Virus record (IMG/VR): IMGVR_UViG_3300031857_016292 | Coordinates: 1 to 21,116 of that record | Direction: 5' to 3' (one strand) | Source: a virus | DNA: 21,116 nt | The notes under the pieces: model-generated | Told to the model about the DNA's origin: nothing | Databases searched by the model: none | The model's input: the letters and a program-made list of their open reading frames with translations, nothing else | Translations under genes and position numbers: made by a program | Shown here: one piece after another, positions 13,812-20,691 of the stretch | Numbering within the stretch: position 1 is the stretch's first letter | Layout of the letters: each line of letters opens with the position of its first letter

Positions 13812-14438
13812 ATGTCAAAAAAAATAGAAACTTTAGTTAATAAAATACTTAGTGAGGTTAAAAATCCTCCGATGAAACTTACTGAAGATGTTACAGTTTC
13901 TAAAGAATTGAAATATCATTTAGATAATAATCTACCTTTGTGTGAAAATGTGTTTAGAATCTATTCGGATAAATATTTTTCATTAATTAATGAAGTTAGG
14001 TGGTTATATGATAATAATAAAATCAGATTAAATGAGGACGATATTTGGATTGTAGAATCTGATTTGGGTAAAAAAGTACTTCTTGAAAATGACCAAGAGG
14101 TGTACTTAGATGCTCCGATATATGAGGATGACCTTTGGGAGATAGTTACCGAAGCAAAACATCGTGGTAAAAATGTAAAGTTAAATAGTCCATTTAGAAC
14201 ACCTGGTGGTCCTAAAAAGTTTGCGGTATATGTAAAAACACCTGGTGGTAATATTAAAAAGGTTACATTTGGAGACCCTAATCTTCGTGTTAAAAATGCC
14301 AATAAAGGGGCGGCAAAATCTTTTAGAGCCAGACACAAATGTGACCAAAAGAAAGATAGAACCAAAGCAGGGTATTGGTCATGTAATGTCTCAAGATACC
14401 GTAAGAAATTAGGTTTAAAATCATCAAGAAGTTGGTAA
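13812..14438 (+). CDS. Phage protein with FGDPN/FRARH-type C-terminal domain
   Basis: 208 residues. The N-terminal part has a short helix KKIETLVNKILSEV and then a mixed alpha/beta region. From about residue 113 a basic, Gly-rich segment (HRGKNVKLNSPFRTPGGPKKFAVYV) leads to a conserved block: VTFGDPNLRVKN...KSFRARHKCDQKK...AGYWSCNVSRYRKKLGL. I recall this C-terminal block from many tailed-phage proteins, often near head or prohead genes. The His and two Cys residues in ARHKC and YWSC could form a metal site. The strongly basic end could contact DNA inside the head; this is inference. The stop overlaps the next start in TAATG. Confidence 0.8.
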   Translation: MSKKIETLVNKILSEVKNPPMKLTEDVTVSKELKYHLDNNLPLCENVFRIYSDKYFSLINEVRWLYDNNKIRLNEDDIWIVESDLGKKVLLENDQEVYLDAPIYEDDLWEIVTEAKHRGKNVKLNSPFRTPGGPKKFAVYVKTPGGNIKKVTFGDPNLRVKNANKGAAKSFRARHKCDQKKDRTKAGYWSCNVSRYRKKLGLKSSRSW

Positions 14439-14713
14439 TGAAATACGAAGGATTACCATTCAAAAATGAAACCATAAAGGACGGGGTAGTTAGGACATTT
14501 TCAGAATCAATTGACGACCACGAATTAAAGTGGCATGTAGACGAAGAAGATAGAATCGTTAAGAGTTTACATGAAACAAACTGGATGATTCAGTTAGATA
14601 ATGAGTTACCAATTTTATTAGAAAAAGGTAAAGAGATTTTTATACCCAAAGGATTATATCACAGAGTAATAAAAGGAAATGGAGACCTTAAAGTCTCCAT
14701 TAAATTCATTTAA
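14438..14713 (+). CDS. Small cupin-fold protein
   Basis: 91 residues from ATG 14438, overlapping the previous stop. The sequence reads as one cupin barrel: HELKWHVDEEDR (the first metal-binding-like motif), a middle strand region (NWMIQLDNELPILLEKG) and KEIFIPKGLYHRVIKGNGDLKVSIKF (second motif with Pro-Lys-Gly and His). The fold is similar to small cupins found in phages, with role unknown; binding of a metal or small sugar or acid is possible. It converges with the next gene, with no bases between the stops. Confidence 0.75.
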   Translation: MKYEGLPFKNETIKDGVVRTFSESIDDHELKWHVDEEDRIVKSLHETNWMIQLDNELPILLEKGKEIFIPKGLYHRVIKGNGDLKVSIKFI

Positions 14714-15724
14714 TTATTTATCAAATCTTTTTAAGGCATTTTCCGTTATAAAAACGTATTCTGATTCTTTAAATGATTCTAAATTCATAGAATTAGTGTA
14801 AGACATTGCTGATTTCAGGTAATCCTTAAAATTACTAATCCATTGGTCTAATCGGTACTCAACTTTATTTACTTTATGAATTCCCTCTGATGTTTTTAGT
14901 TTAGATTTACCCCACTTTTTTTGAACTGCTTTAGTACTCATACCTCTAAATTCTTTATAAAAATGTTTTCTCATTTTTGGGAACTTTTCCCAAATCTTTA
15001 TACCTAATTCGTGTGATATTTTAATCCGATTAAATAACTTAATATCAGAACAAGATTCTAAAGTTTTATTAAGTAATCCTCCTAGCATAACATAATCAGC
15101 ACCTAAAGCTAATGCTTTGATTATTTCATCATAATTTCTAAAACCACCATCGGCAACTATCTTTGTTGTGTATTCATTATTTTTCTTAATATTATAACAC
15201 TCACTAATTAAAGACGCCATAGGAAAATGTACACCTGTATTTGCTGATGTTAAACATCCACTACCACCACCAATACCGACTCTAATATACCCAACACCAA
15301 TTTTAGCAAATTTATTATAAGTTTTCGGGTTAGCAATATTACCGACCATAACCTTACTTAAATCGTTGTTCTTTGAAAATTCTACGCATAAATCATATAA
15401 TGATTTCATGTGACCATTAGCGATGTCAATTAATAAAAAACCACTTGCTTTAACTCTGAGAGAAACTATTGTCTCAAAATCCTCTAATGATATAGATTGG
15501 AACACGTATTGGTTGTTGGAATTAACTCCTCTTGGAGCACATGTGAATAAATTTCCTTCATTAAATAAATTAATATTTGAAGAATCCACAACAGTATCCA
15601 TTGGGGAAACCATTATGGGTAAAAATCCATATTCATTATAAACACTAATTTCACTTCGTGACCGAATAGATGATAAGGTTTCAGGAATTAAAGTGATATC
15701 TTTAAAATCAAATTTTTTGTTCAT
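14714..15724 (-). CDS. IMP dehydrogenase / GMP reductase family enzyme
   Basis: 336 residues, about the length of GMP reductase, and without CBS domains. Motifs of the TIM barrel: PIMVSPMDTV (36-45), DIANGHMKS (100-108), VGNIANPKTYNKFAKIGVGYIRVGIGGGSGC with the probable catalytic Cys157, KIVADGGFRNYDEIIKALALGADYVMLGGLL (188-218) and EFRGMS (258-263). After the Cys the sequence is LTSANTG rather than the more usual TTRxxTG. It should act on purine monophosphates (IMP to XMP, or GMP to IMP); I cannot decide which. It stands alone on the - strand, probably from a promoter in 15725-15775, and could shift the purine pool toward phage DNA or a modified base. Confidence 0.9.
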   Translation of the reverse strand: MNKKFDFKDITLIPETLSSIRSRSEISVYNEYGFLPIMVSPMDTVVDSSNINLFNEGNLFTCAPRGVNSNNQYVFQSISLEDFETIVSLRVKASGFLLIDIANGHMKSLYDLCVEFSKNNDLSKVMVGNIANPKTYNKFAKIGVGYIRVGIGGGSGCLTSANTGVHFPMASLISECYNIKKNNEYTTKIVADGGFRNYDEIIKALALGADYVMLGGLLNKTLESCSDIKLFNRIKISHELGIKIWEKFPKMRKHFYKEFRGMSTKAVQKKWGKSKLKTSEGIHKVNKVEYRLDQWISNFKDYLKSAMSYTNSMNLESFKESEYVFITENALKRFDK

Positions 15725-15774
15725 ATAGTTTGTTTATAACCTAATAATAGTTAAAAACTTAAACAAGGTCAAAG

Positions 15775-15786
15775 TATATTTATTAA
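15775..15786 (+). promoter_or_regulatory. Late-type promoter motif TATATTTATTAA
   Basis: TATATTTATTAA ends two bases before the ATG at 15788, closer than any other site of this type; the transcript would be nearly leaderless. Confidence 0.5.
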
Positions 15787-15787
15787 T

Positions 15788-16762
15788 ATGTTAAATGAAA
15801 AACAAATTGATAGAATCAATAAGTTGATTGGTGAAAAAACATATACCTATGACGGTCCGTTCATTAGTCCAGAAATAATATCAGATATTGATTTTAAATT
15901 TAAAGTATTGGGATATAGAACAATGATTAGAGTTGGGGAACCTTATCCATACATTAGGGTTAAAATAATAATTACAAATACGAAAGATAATATATCAACA
16001 TTTCTTTTTAACAAATATGAAAAACTACCGAAAGATGAGTTAATTAAAAGATTTAATGACCTATATTATTTTAGACGAGGGATAGAATCAGAAATTTCAA
16101 GGGTCCTTGTATTTTTTGATAATGAGAATTCTAATAATATCGTAATTGATGATGTGGAAATAGAGTCAAAAGAAGTTGTTACCGAACAAAAAAAAACTCG
16201 TCTATCAACTAAAACGATTGTAAGAGATATTGTTAATATTTTGAAGTCTAACGAAGAAGGTGATTTTAGTTTACCTGAAGATGATTTTTATGAATTTACT
16301 AATTACCCATTTTCGTTTTCGGTTGATTTATATATTGAACACTCTGATGATATGGACGATTATATTGTTGATGGAGGGTACTATAGTGATAGCGATAATA
16401 TAGAAATTACAATCACACACAATCCAAAAAACCTGAAAAAAAATTTTTATGGAATTATTGGGGAACTTAATGAGATTATCACCCATGAGCTTGAACATGG
16501 ATTACAAAAAAATCGTGGGGATTTAGAAAATTATCAAAACTCAAGTAGAGTAACTAATTTAGAATATTACTTACAACCCCTTGAAATTGAAGCACAAGTA
16601 AAAGGTTTTAGAAGATTATCTAATTTAACAAAACAACCTTTTGAGAAATTAGTGAGAGATTGGTTTGATACCCACCAAGATTTACATGGATTAAACAAAG
16701 ATGAAGAACAAGAAGTAATTGACTCGTTAATTAATTATAATAAAAAATGGAAAACAAAATAA
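15788..16762 (+). CDS. Tagged zinc metallopeptidase-like protein (HExxH)
   Basis: 324 residues. The C-terminal third is a zinc peptidase: THELEHGLQ (HExxH at 233-237) with the third ligand probably Glu266 or Glu268 in QPLEIEAQVKGF. The first 130 residues form a separate alpha/beta domain, and 131-150 is a Lys/Glu linker (EVVTEQKKTRLSTKT). The N-terminus MLNEKQIDRINKLIGEKT fits the shared tag. Together this suggests a peptidase carried in or on the virion or acting during head maturation; the second assignment is inference. Similar HELEH proteins exist in other large phages. It overlaps the next gene by 16 bases. Confidence 0.85.
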   Translation: MLNEKQIDRINKLIGEKTYTYDGPFISPEIISDIDFKFKVLGYRTMIRVGEPYPYIRVKIIITNTKDNISTFLFNKYEKLPKDELIKRFNDLYYFRRGIESEISRVLVFFDNENSNNIVIDDVEIESKEVVTEQKKTRLSTKTIVRDIVNILKSNEEGDFSLPEDDFYEFTNYPFSFSVDLYIEHSDDMDDYIVDGGYYSDSDNIEITITHNPKNLKKNFYGIIGELNEIITHELEHGLQKNRGDLENYQNSSRVTNLEYYLQPLEIEAQVKGFRRLSNLTKQPFEKLVRDWFDTHQDLHGLNKDEEQEVIDSLINYNKKWKTK

Positions 16763-17115
16763 ACCGTAATAAAGAAATTTTTGAATACTTTTTCTATACA
16801 GAAATTGGGATATCACAAGACGAGATAAAAATTAAAATCACTATTGATTATTTTAAATCAATGGTGGATGCGATTCTTTTGGATATTACTTATGAATCCG
16901 AATGCGCCCCAGATATAGAGTCGATTATCGAAAAATTAAGTTTTCTTAATGAAAAACTAGTGTCATTTTTTTCAAAATATACTATGGACGAAAATTTGAA
17001 AATGATTTCACATAATGAAAAAACTGGAAGTATGTTTACACCTCGTATTGGATATACTATTGATGATGAGATGATTACGGTAAATATACGTCATGTAATT
17101 GATGTCAACCTTTAA
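16747..17115 (+). CDS. Hypothetical protein
   Basis: 122 residues, acidic and Ile-rich, not recognised. It starts with ATG inside the end of the peptidase gene (16-base overlap), which suggests coupled translation and perhaps a partner role. Predicted structure: strand-helix (EIKIKITIDYFKSMVDAILLDITYE), a helix with ESIIEKLSFLNEKLVSFFSKY and a beta hairpin at the end (GYTIDDEMITVNIRHVIDV). The stop overlaps the convergent gene on the other strand (11-base overlap). It lacks a signal peptide. Confidence 0.75.
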   Translation: MENKINRNKEIFEYFFYTEIGISQDEIKIKITIDYFKSMVDAILLDITYESECAPDIESIIEKLSFLNEKLVSFFSKYTMDENLKMISHNEKTGSMFTPRIGYTIDDEMITVNIRHVIDVNL

Positions 17116-17734
17116 ATCTTTTGAGTATTTTTGTTATAATTTCTTTAATCATATTCCCTGTAACCGTCAGTAATCCAAATCCTGCCAACCTAATTGAAAT
17201 TTCTTTAATATCTTGTTGGTTAAATTGACCACTTTGAGCCATCTGAAATAACATTGGGATTAGGGGTAATATAAAAGTATAACTCATTATATTGGTGACT
17301 TTATGTAAGGTTAAATTTAAACTAGAAATAAATTCAACAAATACAGATTTGAATTCCTTACTTTTATTTAATGCCACCGAAAACATAGATTTTAATCCTT
17401 TCTCTTCAATTAATGATAATATATTCTTTATGAATTTTTTATTATCAAGATAATAAATTGAAATAATACCAGTTAATATTAAACTTAAATCAGTTGACGA
17501 TATGTCAGGGAACTCACCTTTTATAAAATCATTTAAAGGTCCGACAAATCCTCCAATACTGGCACCCCAAGTAATTAAAAATTCAAGATTCATTCCCATT
17601 TGTTTTGACGAATCTTGGATTATTGATTTTACAAACTCATAATTATTTTTAACAACATTGGTAAATTGGTTAAGTGATGACTCAACTAATAATTGTTTTT
17701 TTTGGTGTTCGTTTATTAAAACTGAGATTTTCAT
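17105..17734 (-). CDS. Tagged membrane protein
   Basis: 209 residues. The N-terminus MKISVLINEHQKKQLLVES carries the tag motif INEHQKKQLL. After an amphipathic helix, LEFLITWGASIGGFVGPLNDFI and then DLSLILTGIISIYYLDNKKF form hydrophobic segments, and a third and fourth follow (MSYTFILPLIPMLFQMA, ISIRLAGFGLLTVTGNMIK). Two to four transmembrane helices are likely, with Lys-rich C-terminus. A membrane protein with the same tag as virion-type proteins is odd. It may be a capsid-packaged pilot-type protein that enters the membrane at infection; this is inference. Late-type promoter AGTATTTATTAATG is directly upstream. Confidence 0.8.
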   Translation of the reverse strand: MKISVLINEHQKKQLLVESSLNQFTNVVKNNYEFVKSIIQDSSKQMGMNLEFLITWGASIGGFVGPLNDFIKGEFPDISSTDLSLILTGIISIYYLDNKKFIKNILSLIEEKGLKSMFSVALNKSKEFKSVFVEFISSLNLTLHKVTNIMSYTFILPLIPMLFQMAQSGQFNQQDIKEISIRLAGFGLLTVTGNMIKEIITKILKRFKG

Positions 17735-17735
17735 A

Positions 17736-17764
17736 CATTAATAAATACTGCGAATATTTATATT
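17736..17764. promoter_or_regulatory. Divergent late-type promoters in an inverted repeat
   Basis: ATAAATA (17741-17747), seven spacer bases, TATTTAT (17755-17761): an exact 7-bp inverted repeat between the divergent starts at 17734 (-) and 17777 (+). Each arm reads TATTTAT toward its own gene. Confidence 0.55.
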
Positions 17765-17776
17765 TAAATTCTTTTT

Positions 17777-18352
17777 ATGTCAAGACTAAAACAAGCGTTA
17801 AAACCAGGTGATAGAGTTAGATTAGTGTATATGGATGGAGAAACATCCATACCCCAAGGAACCGAAGGTACTGTAGTTAAAGCGTTTGAATTATTTGGTG
17901 ATATGCAATACGGTGTAGAATGGGATAATGGTAGTAAATTAGATTTGATTTCATCAAGTGATGCTTGGGTCAAATTGGACCCAAATACAATTAAGGAGTC
18001 TGATAACGATGTCTTTTTAAAAAACATAGATACCTTTAGATATTTTAAAATGAAATTTTTTAAGGATTATTTGTTAAAACTGAGAGAATGTGGTGTAACA
18101 AATATGCTTGGAGCATCTCCATACCTTTACATGGGTAGAGAAAGAATGGAAACCGATTTTAATTACCATAATGTTGACAATGAAATTTGTGATGAAGTTT
18201 TAGAGTTAGCTGACAAAGCTAAAGACGAACTAATAAAAGGTACCGTTAAATTTATGAACGAAAATGATTTAGAACTTGACATTGATAGAGTTTCAAGGTA
18301 CGCCAAGAAATTCGCGAATTCAATTCTTATTCTATATATACATCTGTTGTAA
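17777..18352 (+). CDS. Protein with N-terminal SH3-like barrel
   Basis: 191 residues. Residues 9-60 (LKPGDRVRLVYMDGETSIPQGTEGTVVKAFELFGDMQYGVEWDNGSKLDLI) look like a small SH3-like or KOW/DUF4314-type barrel. The rest is helical (KNIDTFRYFKMKFFKDYLLKLRECGV and DKAKDELIKGTVKFMNENDLELD). No family is named with confidence. The last 26 bases overlap the convergent gene ending at 18327; the end residues (ILILYIHLL) look unlike the rest and could be read-through past an ancestral end. Late-type promoter AATATTTATATT is upstream. Confidence 0.75.
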   Translation: MSRLKQALKPGDRVRLVYMDGETSIPQGTEGTVVKAFELFGDMQYGVEWDNGSKLDLISSSDAWVKLDPNTIKESDNDVFLKNIDTFRYFKMKFFKDYLLKLRECGVTNMLGASPYLYMGRERMETDFNYHNVDNEICDEVLELADKAKDELIKGTVKFMNENDLELDIDRVSRYAKKFANSILILYIHLL

Positions 18353-18629
18353 ATTCGTATCCTGAATCAGTTTTAATTGGGGTTAAAGGTAAATCCAAAA
18401 ATACAGGACTCTGCTCTCCAAAATAACCACCAATTATATTATAATCATAGTATTCTTCGGCTTCAGAATAAACCATACCATCCCGTTCCATTAGGATATC
18501 TAATATCTTACTTTTTGAATACAGAATTCTATTCCCGTTACCAAATTCCTCAACAATGCCGATAATTGCATCTTCTAAACCATCCAATAATATAGAACCC
18601 TCGGCGTATGTATCTAAATCAACTTTCAT
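18327..18629 (-). CDS. Conserved small acidic protein
   Basis: 100 residues, acidic. Characteristic stretches are LLDGLEDAIIGIVEEFGNGNRILYSKSKILDILMERDGMVYSEAEEYYDYNIIGGYFGEQSPVF. I recall the DG(L/M)EDAIIG...Y...EYF-FNI-GA-(V)GE-TP-F pattern from hypothetical proteins in bacteria, plasmids and phages. No function is known to me. It overlaps the upstream epimerase gene by four bases (ATGA), so the two are one unit. Confidence 0.75.
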   Translation of the reverse strand: MKVDLDTYAEGSILLDGLEDAIIGIVEEFGNGNRILYSKSKILDILMERDGMVYSEAEEYYDYNIIGGYFGEQSPVFLDLPLTPIKTDSGYEFTTDVYIE

Positions 18630-19132
18630 TTTTTTAAGCTTTTAATATATTCATCAAAATCCAAAGATTGATTGTCTTTTTGATTTATAGTTAATCTATT
18701 GTCACCTAAATAATCCTCAACAACCTTTGACACTTCCTTGTGACTACCCCAAAAAATACTTTTTTCGTGTTCTACTGAATATATTTCGTCCACAAAATAA
18801 TTTATGACCGTATTTTTTTTAAGGGTTAAAAACCCGTGAGCAAAACCTTTAGGAACATATAGACTATCTCCTTCTTCCATTTCATAGTAATAAACCTTAC
18901 CCAATTCATCTCCCACCAAACCAACGATAATATCAACAATTTTACCTTTTAACACTGTAATTTGTTTTGATTGTCTTTTCGGAGCTTCTTGTAAATGAAG
19001 ACCTCTTAATGTGTAGATGTTATCATTAAAACTTATGTTACTTTGAATCCAATCTTCTTTAATTGGTATTGGAATAAAAGAACCTCTATTATCATAAAAA
19101 ATAGGTTGTTTTGATATCTTAGGACTTTCCAT
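18626..19132 (-). CDS. rfbC: dTDP-4-dehydrorhamnose 3,5-epimerase-like (RmlC family)
   Basis: 168 residues from ATG 19132; the frame is open further upstream, but that part is AT-rich leader. RmlC landmarks are NRGSF (15-19), LRGLHLQ with catalytic His46, PKRQSKQ, KGKIVDIIV, LYVPKGFAHGF (91-101), Tyr112 in INYFVDE and Asp153 in NQKDN, which fit the His/Tyr/Asp catalytic set of the Salmonella enzyme. It would epimerise dTDP-4-keto-6-deoxyglucose. No rmlA, B or D copies are nearby, so it must use host substrate or a related sugar. A phage might use it for surface polysaccharide change. A weaker late-like motif (TATATTTTTATT, 19133-19144) abuts the start. Confidence 0.88.
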   Translation of the reverse strand: MESPKISKQPIFYDNRGSFIPIPIKEDWIQSNISFNDNIYTLRGLHLQEAPKRQSKQITVLKGKIVDIIVGLVGDELGKVYYYEMEEGDSLYVPKGFAHGFLTLKKNTVINYFVDEIYSVEHEKSIFWGSHKEVSKVVEDYLGDNRLTINQKDNQSLDFDEYIKSLKK

Positions 19133-19167
19133 AATAAAAATATATAAAATAACTTCTAACCAATCAA

Positions 19168-19181
19168 CATATTTATAATAA
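19168..19181 (+). promoter_or_regulatory. Late-type promoter motif CATATTTATAATAA
   Basis: CATATTTATAATAA ends 11 bases before the ATG at 19193; nearly identical to the sites at 5328 and 20970. Confidence 0.55.
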
Positions 19182-19192
19182 AAAAACAAAAT

Positions 19193-19765
19193 ATGAGCTC
19201 ATACTTTTTTAAAATGAACCAAGCGGAAAGAAACGATATTCTTGACCAACATAAAAAGATTTATGATGGATACGCAACACAATATGGACAATCAAACACC
19301 CAACCCTTATATGTCCAAGACTTTGCAAACGACAAAGGTGGAATTACTGTTAGCAATAAGGGTGATGTTACCGAATATAAAAACATGAACATTAATGAAG
19401 ATGTTATGTCTGGTGCAAAGTTTGAACCCGAAGTTAGTTTTGATGAATATGTAAGTATGGGTGAACAGTTAGATATGATTGGTGACGGTCCTGATGACAT
19501 GGAACACGGTACATTTGATAATGATTCAGAATTGGATTGTACTCATTGTGGGGGAATAGGAAGAGATGAGTTTAATGATGAGGAATGTGAGTGGTGCGGA
19601 GGAACAGGATTTGAGGATAAAAGCTCACATCATTTTGATTTAGAACCTGAGTTTGGAGATATCGACGACTTAGATATTGATGAGATTGATATTGACATTA
19701 TGGAACCTCTCCAAGAACAAGTTAATAAAACTTTGGATATGTTCAGAAGATTTAAAAATTATTAA
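19193..19765 (+). CDS. Tagged protein with two DnaJ-like zinc knuckles
   Basis: 190 residues. Residues 8-24 (MNQAERNDILDQHKKIY) fit the tag set. Next is a Gly/Asn-rich part (QPLYVQDFANDKGGITVSNKGDVTEY) that I recall following the same tag in other phage proteins. Cys116-x2-Cys119-GGIG and Cys132-x2-Cys135-GGTG are two CxxCxGxG repeats, enough to bind one zinc, as in the DnaJ zinc domain, which normally has four repeats. There is no J domain (no HPD). The C-terminus is very acidic (DIDDLDIDEIDIDIM) and ends in a basic helix. It may work with the phage DnaK or be structural; inference. Confidence 0.75.
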   Translation: MSSYFFKMNQAERNDILDQHKKIYDGYATQYGQSNTQPLYVQDFANDKGGITVSNKGDVTEYKNMNINEDVMSGAKFEPEVSFDEYVSMGEQLDMIGDGPDDMEHGTFDNDSELDCTHCGGIGRDEFNDEECEWCGGTGFEDKSSHHFDLEPEFGDIDDLDIDEIDIDIMEPLQEQVNKTLDMFRRFKNY

Positions 19766-19798
19766 TTATAGATTTTTTATTATTTTGTGATATTTCTT

Positions 19799-20143
19799 AT
19801 GAAAATGGATGTTATGGAAATCAAAGATTTGGTAGAATATGAAATAAATGAATCGTCACAAACATTAAAAGTGACTTTCAGATTATTACAGGATTGTGAG
19901 GATGAAGTTAGAATAGACACAATAGAGCTAAATGAAATTAAACAATACGGTTATTCTTTTTTAGATGATAACGAAAAAAAGTTTAATGAGGTTTTTTTAG
20001 GTGAGGACGATGAAGAGGATGAATTTGATTTCGGTGACGACGACTTTTTAGAAGAGTCAATTGATGAGCAAGAATTAGTGTCATTCTTAACCGAGTATTA
20101 TATTTTAAATCCAAGGAGACTACCCGATACTGAGTTTTTTTAA
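19799..20143 (+). CDS. Acidic hypothetical protein
   Basis: 114 residues from ATG 19799; a GTG at 19787 is possible but less likely. The N-terminus is a beta-rich domain (MEIKDLVEYEINESSQTLKVTFRLLQDCEDEVRIDTIELNEI) followed by a helix, then an extreme acidic stretch (GEDDEEDEFDFGDDDFLEESIDEQE) and a short end with LSFL-like helix. Its acidity matches the tail of the zinc-knuckle protein directly upstream; they may be part of one complex. It converges with the lipoprotein gene, stops overlapping. Function unknown. Confidence 0.7.
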   Translation: MKMDVMEIKDLVEYEINESSQTLKVTFRLLQDCEDEVRIDTIELNEIKQYGYSFLDDNEKKFNEVFLGEDDEEDEFDFGDDDFLEESIDEQELVSFLTEYYILNPRRLPDTEFF

Positions 20144-20643
20144 GGTCCGGTCCTTGTTAAATGTAAGGTAATTGATTTTTCTTCCCAAGAATTTATAAAA
20201 GTCCACCTTCCTGTGGTTCTTAACGTTAAACTCTCAGCGGAATCATCAATTATCTTAAATATAAGTCTTTTTCCATTCAAATTAATGTCAATATAACCTA
20301 AATCATATACAGTCCAAGAAGGTATTAGGTTATAAAAATATTGTTGAGTCCATTCAGATTGACCCCAACCATTAATTTCTTTATTAAAAGAAACTACACT
20401 ATAATCAAAATGCCATTTTTTAAATCCAACATCAACAGAATCCAATGGAATGTCTTCATTTGGATTCAGGAATGTTGTACCGGGTAAATAAATACTATCA
20501 ATCAATTCTTCACCGTCAATCGGTGTTATGGTTATTTTATCAACAATATATTCGCCAGGTAAACTAACAAGGGTCGGTTCTTCATATTTTACACATGAAG
20601 ATAATCCTAATAATATGAAATATAAAAATACAAAATGTTTCAT
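20140..20643 (-). CDS. Putative lipoprotein
   Basis: 167 residues from ATG 20643. The N-terminus MKHFVFLYFILLGLSSC is a signal peptide with lipobox LSSC at Cys17, followed by an extended linker (VKYEEPTLVSLPGEY). The mature part is beta-rich with many Trp/Tyr (KKWHFDYSVVSFNKEINGWGQSEWTQQYFYNL), perhaps a lipocalin-like barrel as in many Bacteroidota lipoproteins. It is exported and anchored to a membrane. Phage lipoproteins such as T5 Llp block receptors against superinfection; a similar role is possible but untested. A host-type -7 element lies 3 bases before the ATG. Confidence 0.85.
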   Translation of the reverse strand: MKHFVFLYFILLGLSSCVKYEEPTLVSLPGEYIVDKITITPIDGEELIDSIYLPGTTFLNPNEDIPLDSVDVGFKKWHFDYSVVSFNKEINGWGQSEWTQQYFYNLIPSWTVYDLGYIDINLNGKRLIFKIIDDSAESLTLRTTGRWTFINSWEEKSITLHLTRTGP

Positions 20644-20646
20644 TTT

Positions 20647-20656
20647 ACAAATATAC
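20647..20656 (-). promoter_or_regulatory. Host-type promoter -7 element GTATATTTGT
   Basis: On the - strand GTATATTTGT is followed by AAA then the ATG at 20643. It is the same 10-mer as at 6748 and 7173. A start site at normal distance would fall in or beside the ATG. Confidence 0.6.
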
Positions 20657-20677
20657 AAAAATATTTGTTTCCCACAA

Positions 20678-20690
20678 AATATTTATCAAA
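20678..20690 (+). promoter_or_regulatory. Late-type promoter motif AATATTTATCAAA
   Basis: AATATTTATCAAA ends one base before the ATG at 20692, in the intergenic region with the opposing lipoprotein promoter. Confidence 0.45.
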
Positions 20691-20691
20691 T

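Noticed and set aside
13961-14365. Open frame antisense to the FGDPN-domain gene
   Set aside because: Fully within a well-supported gene and lacks a promoter motif or plausible domain.
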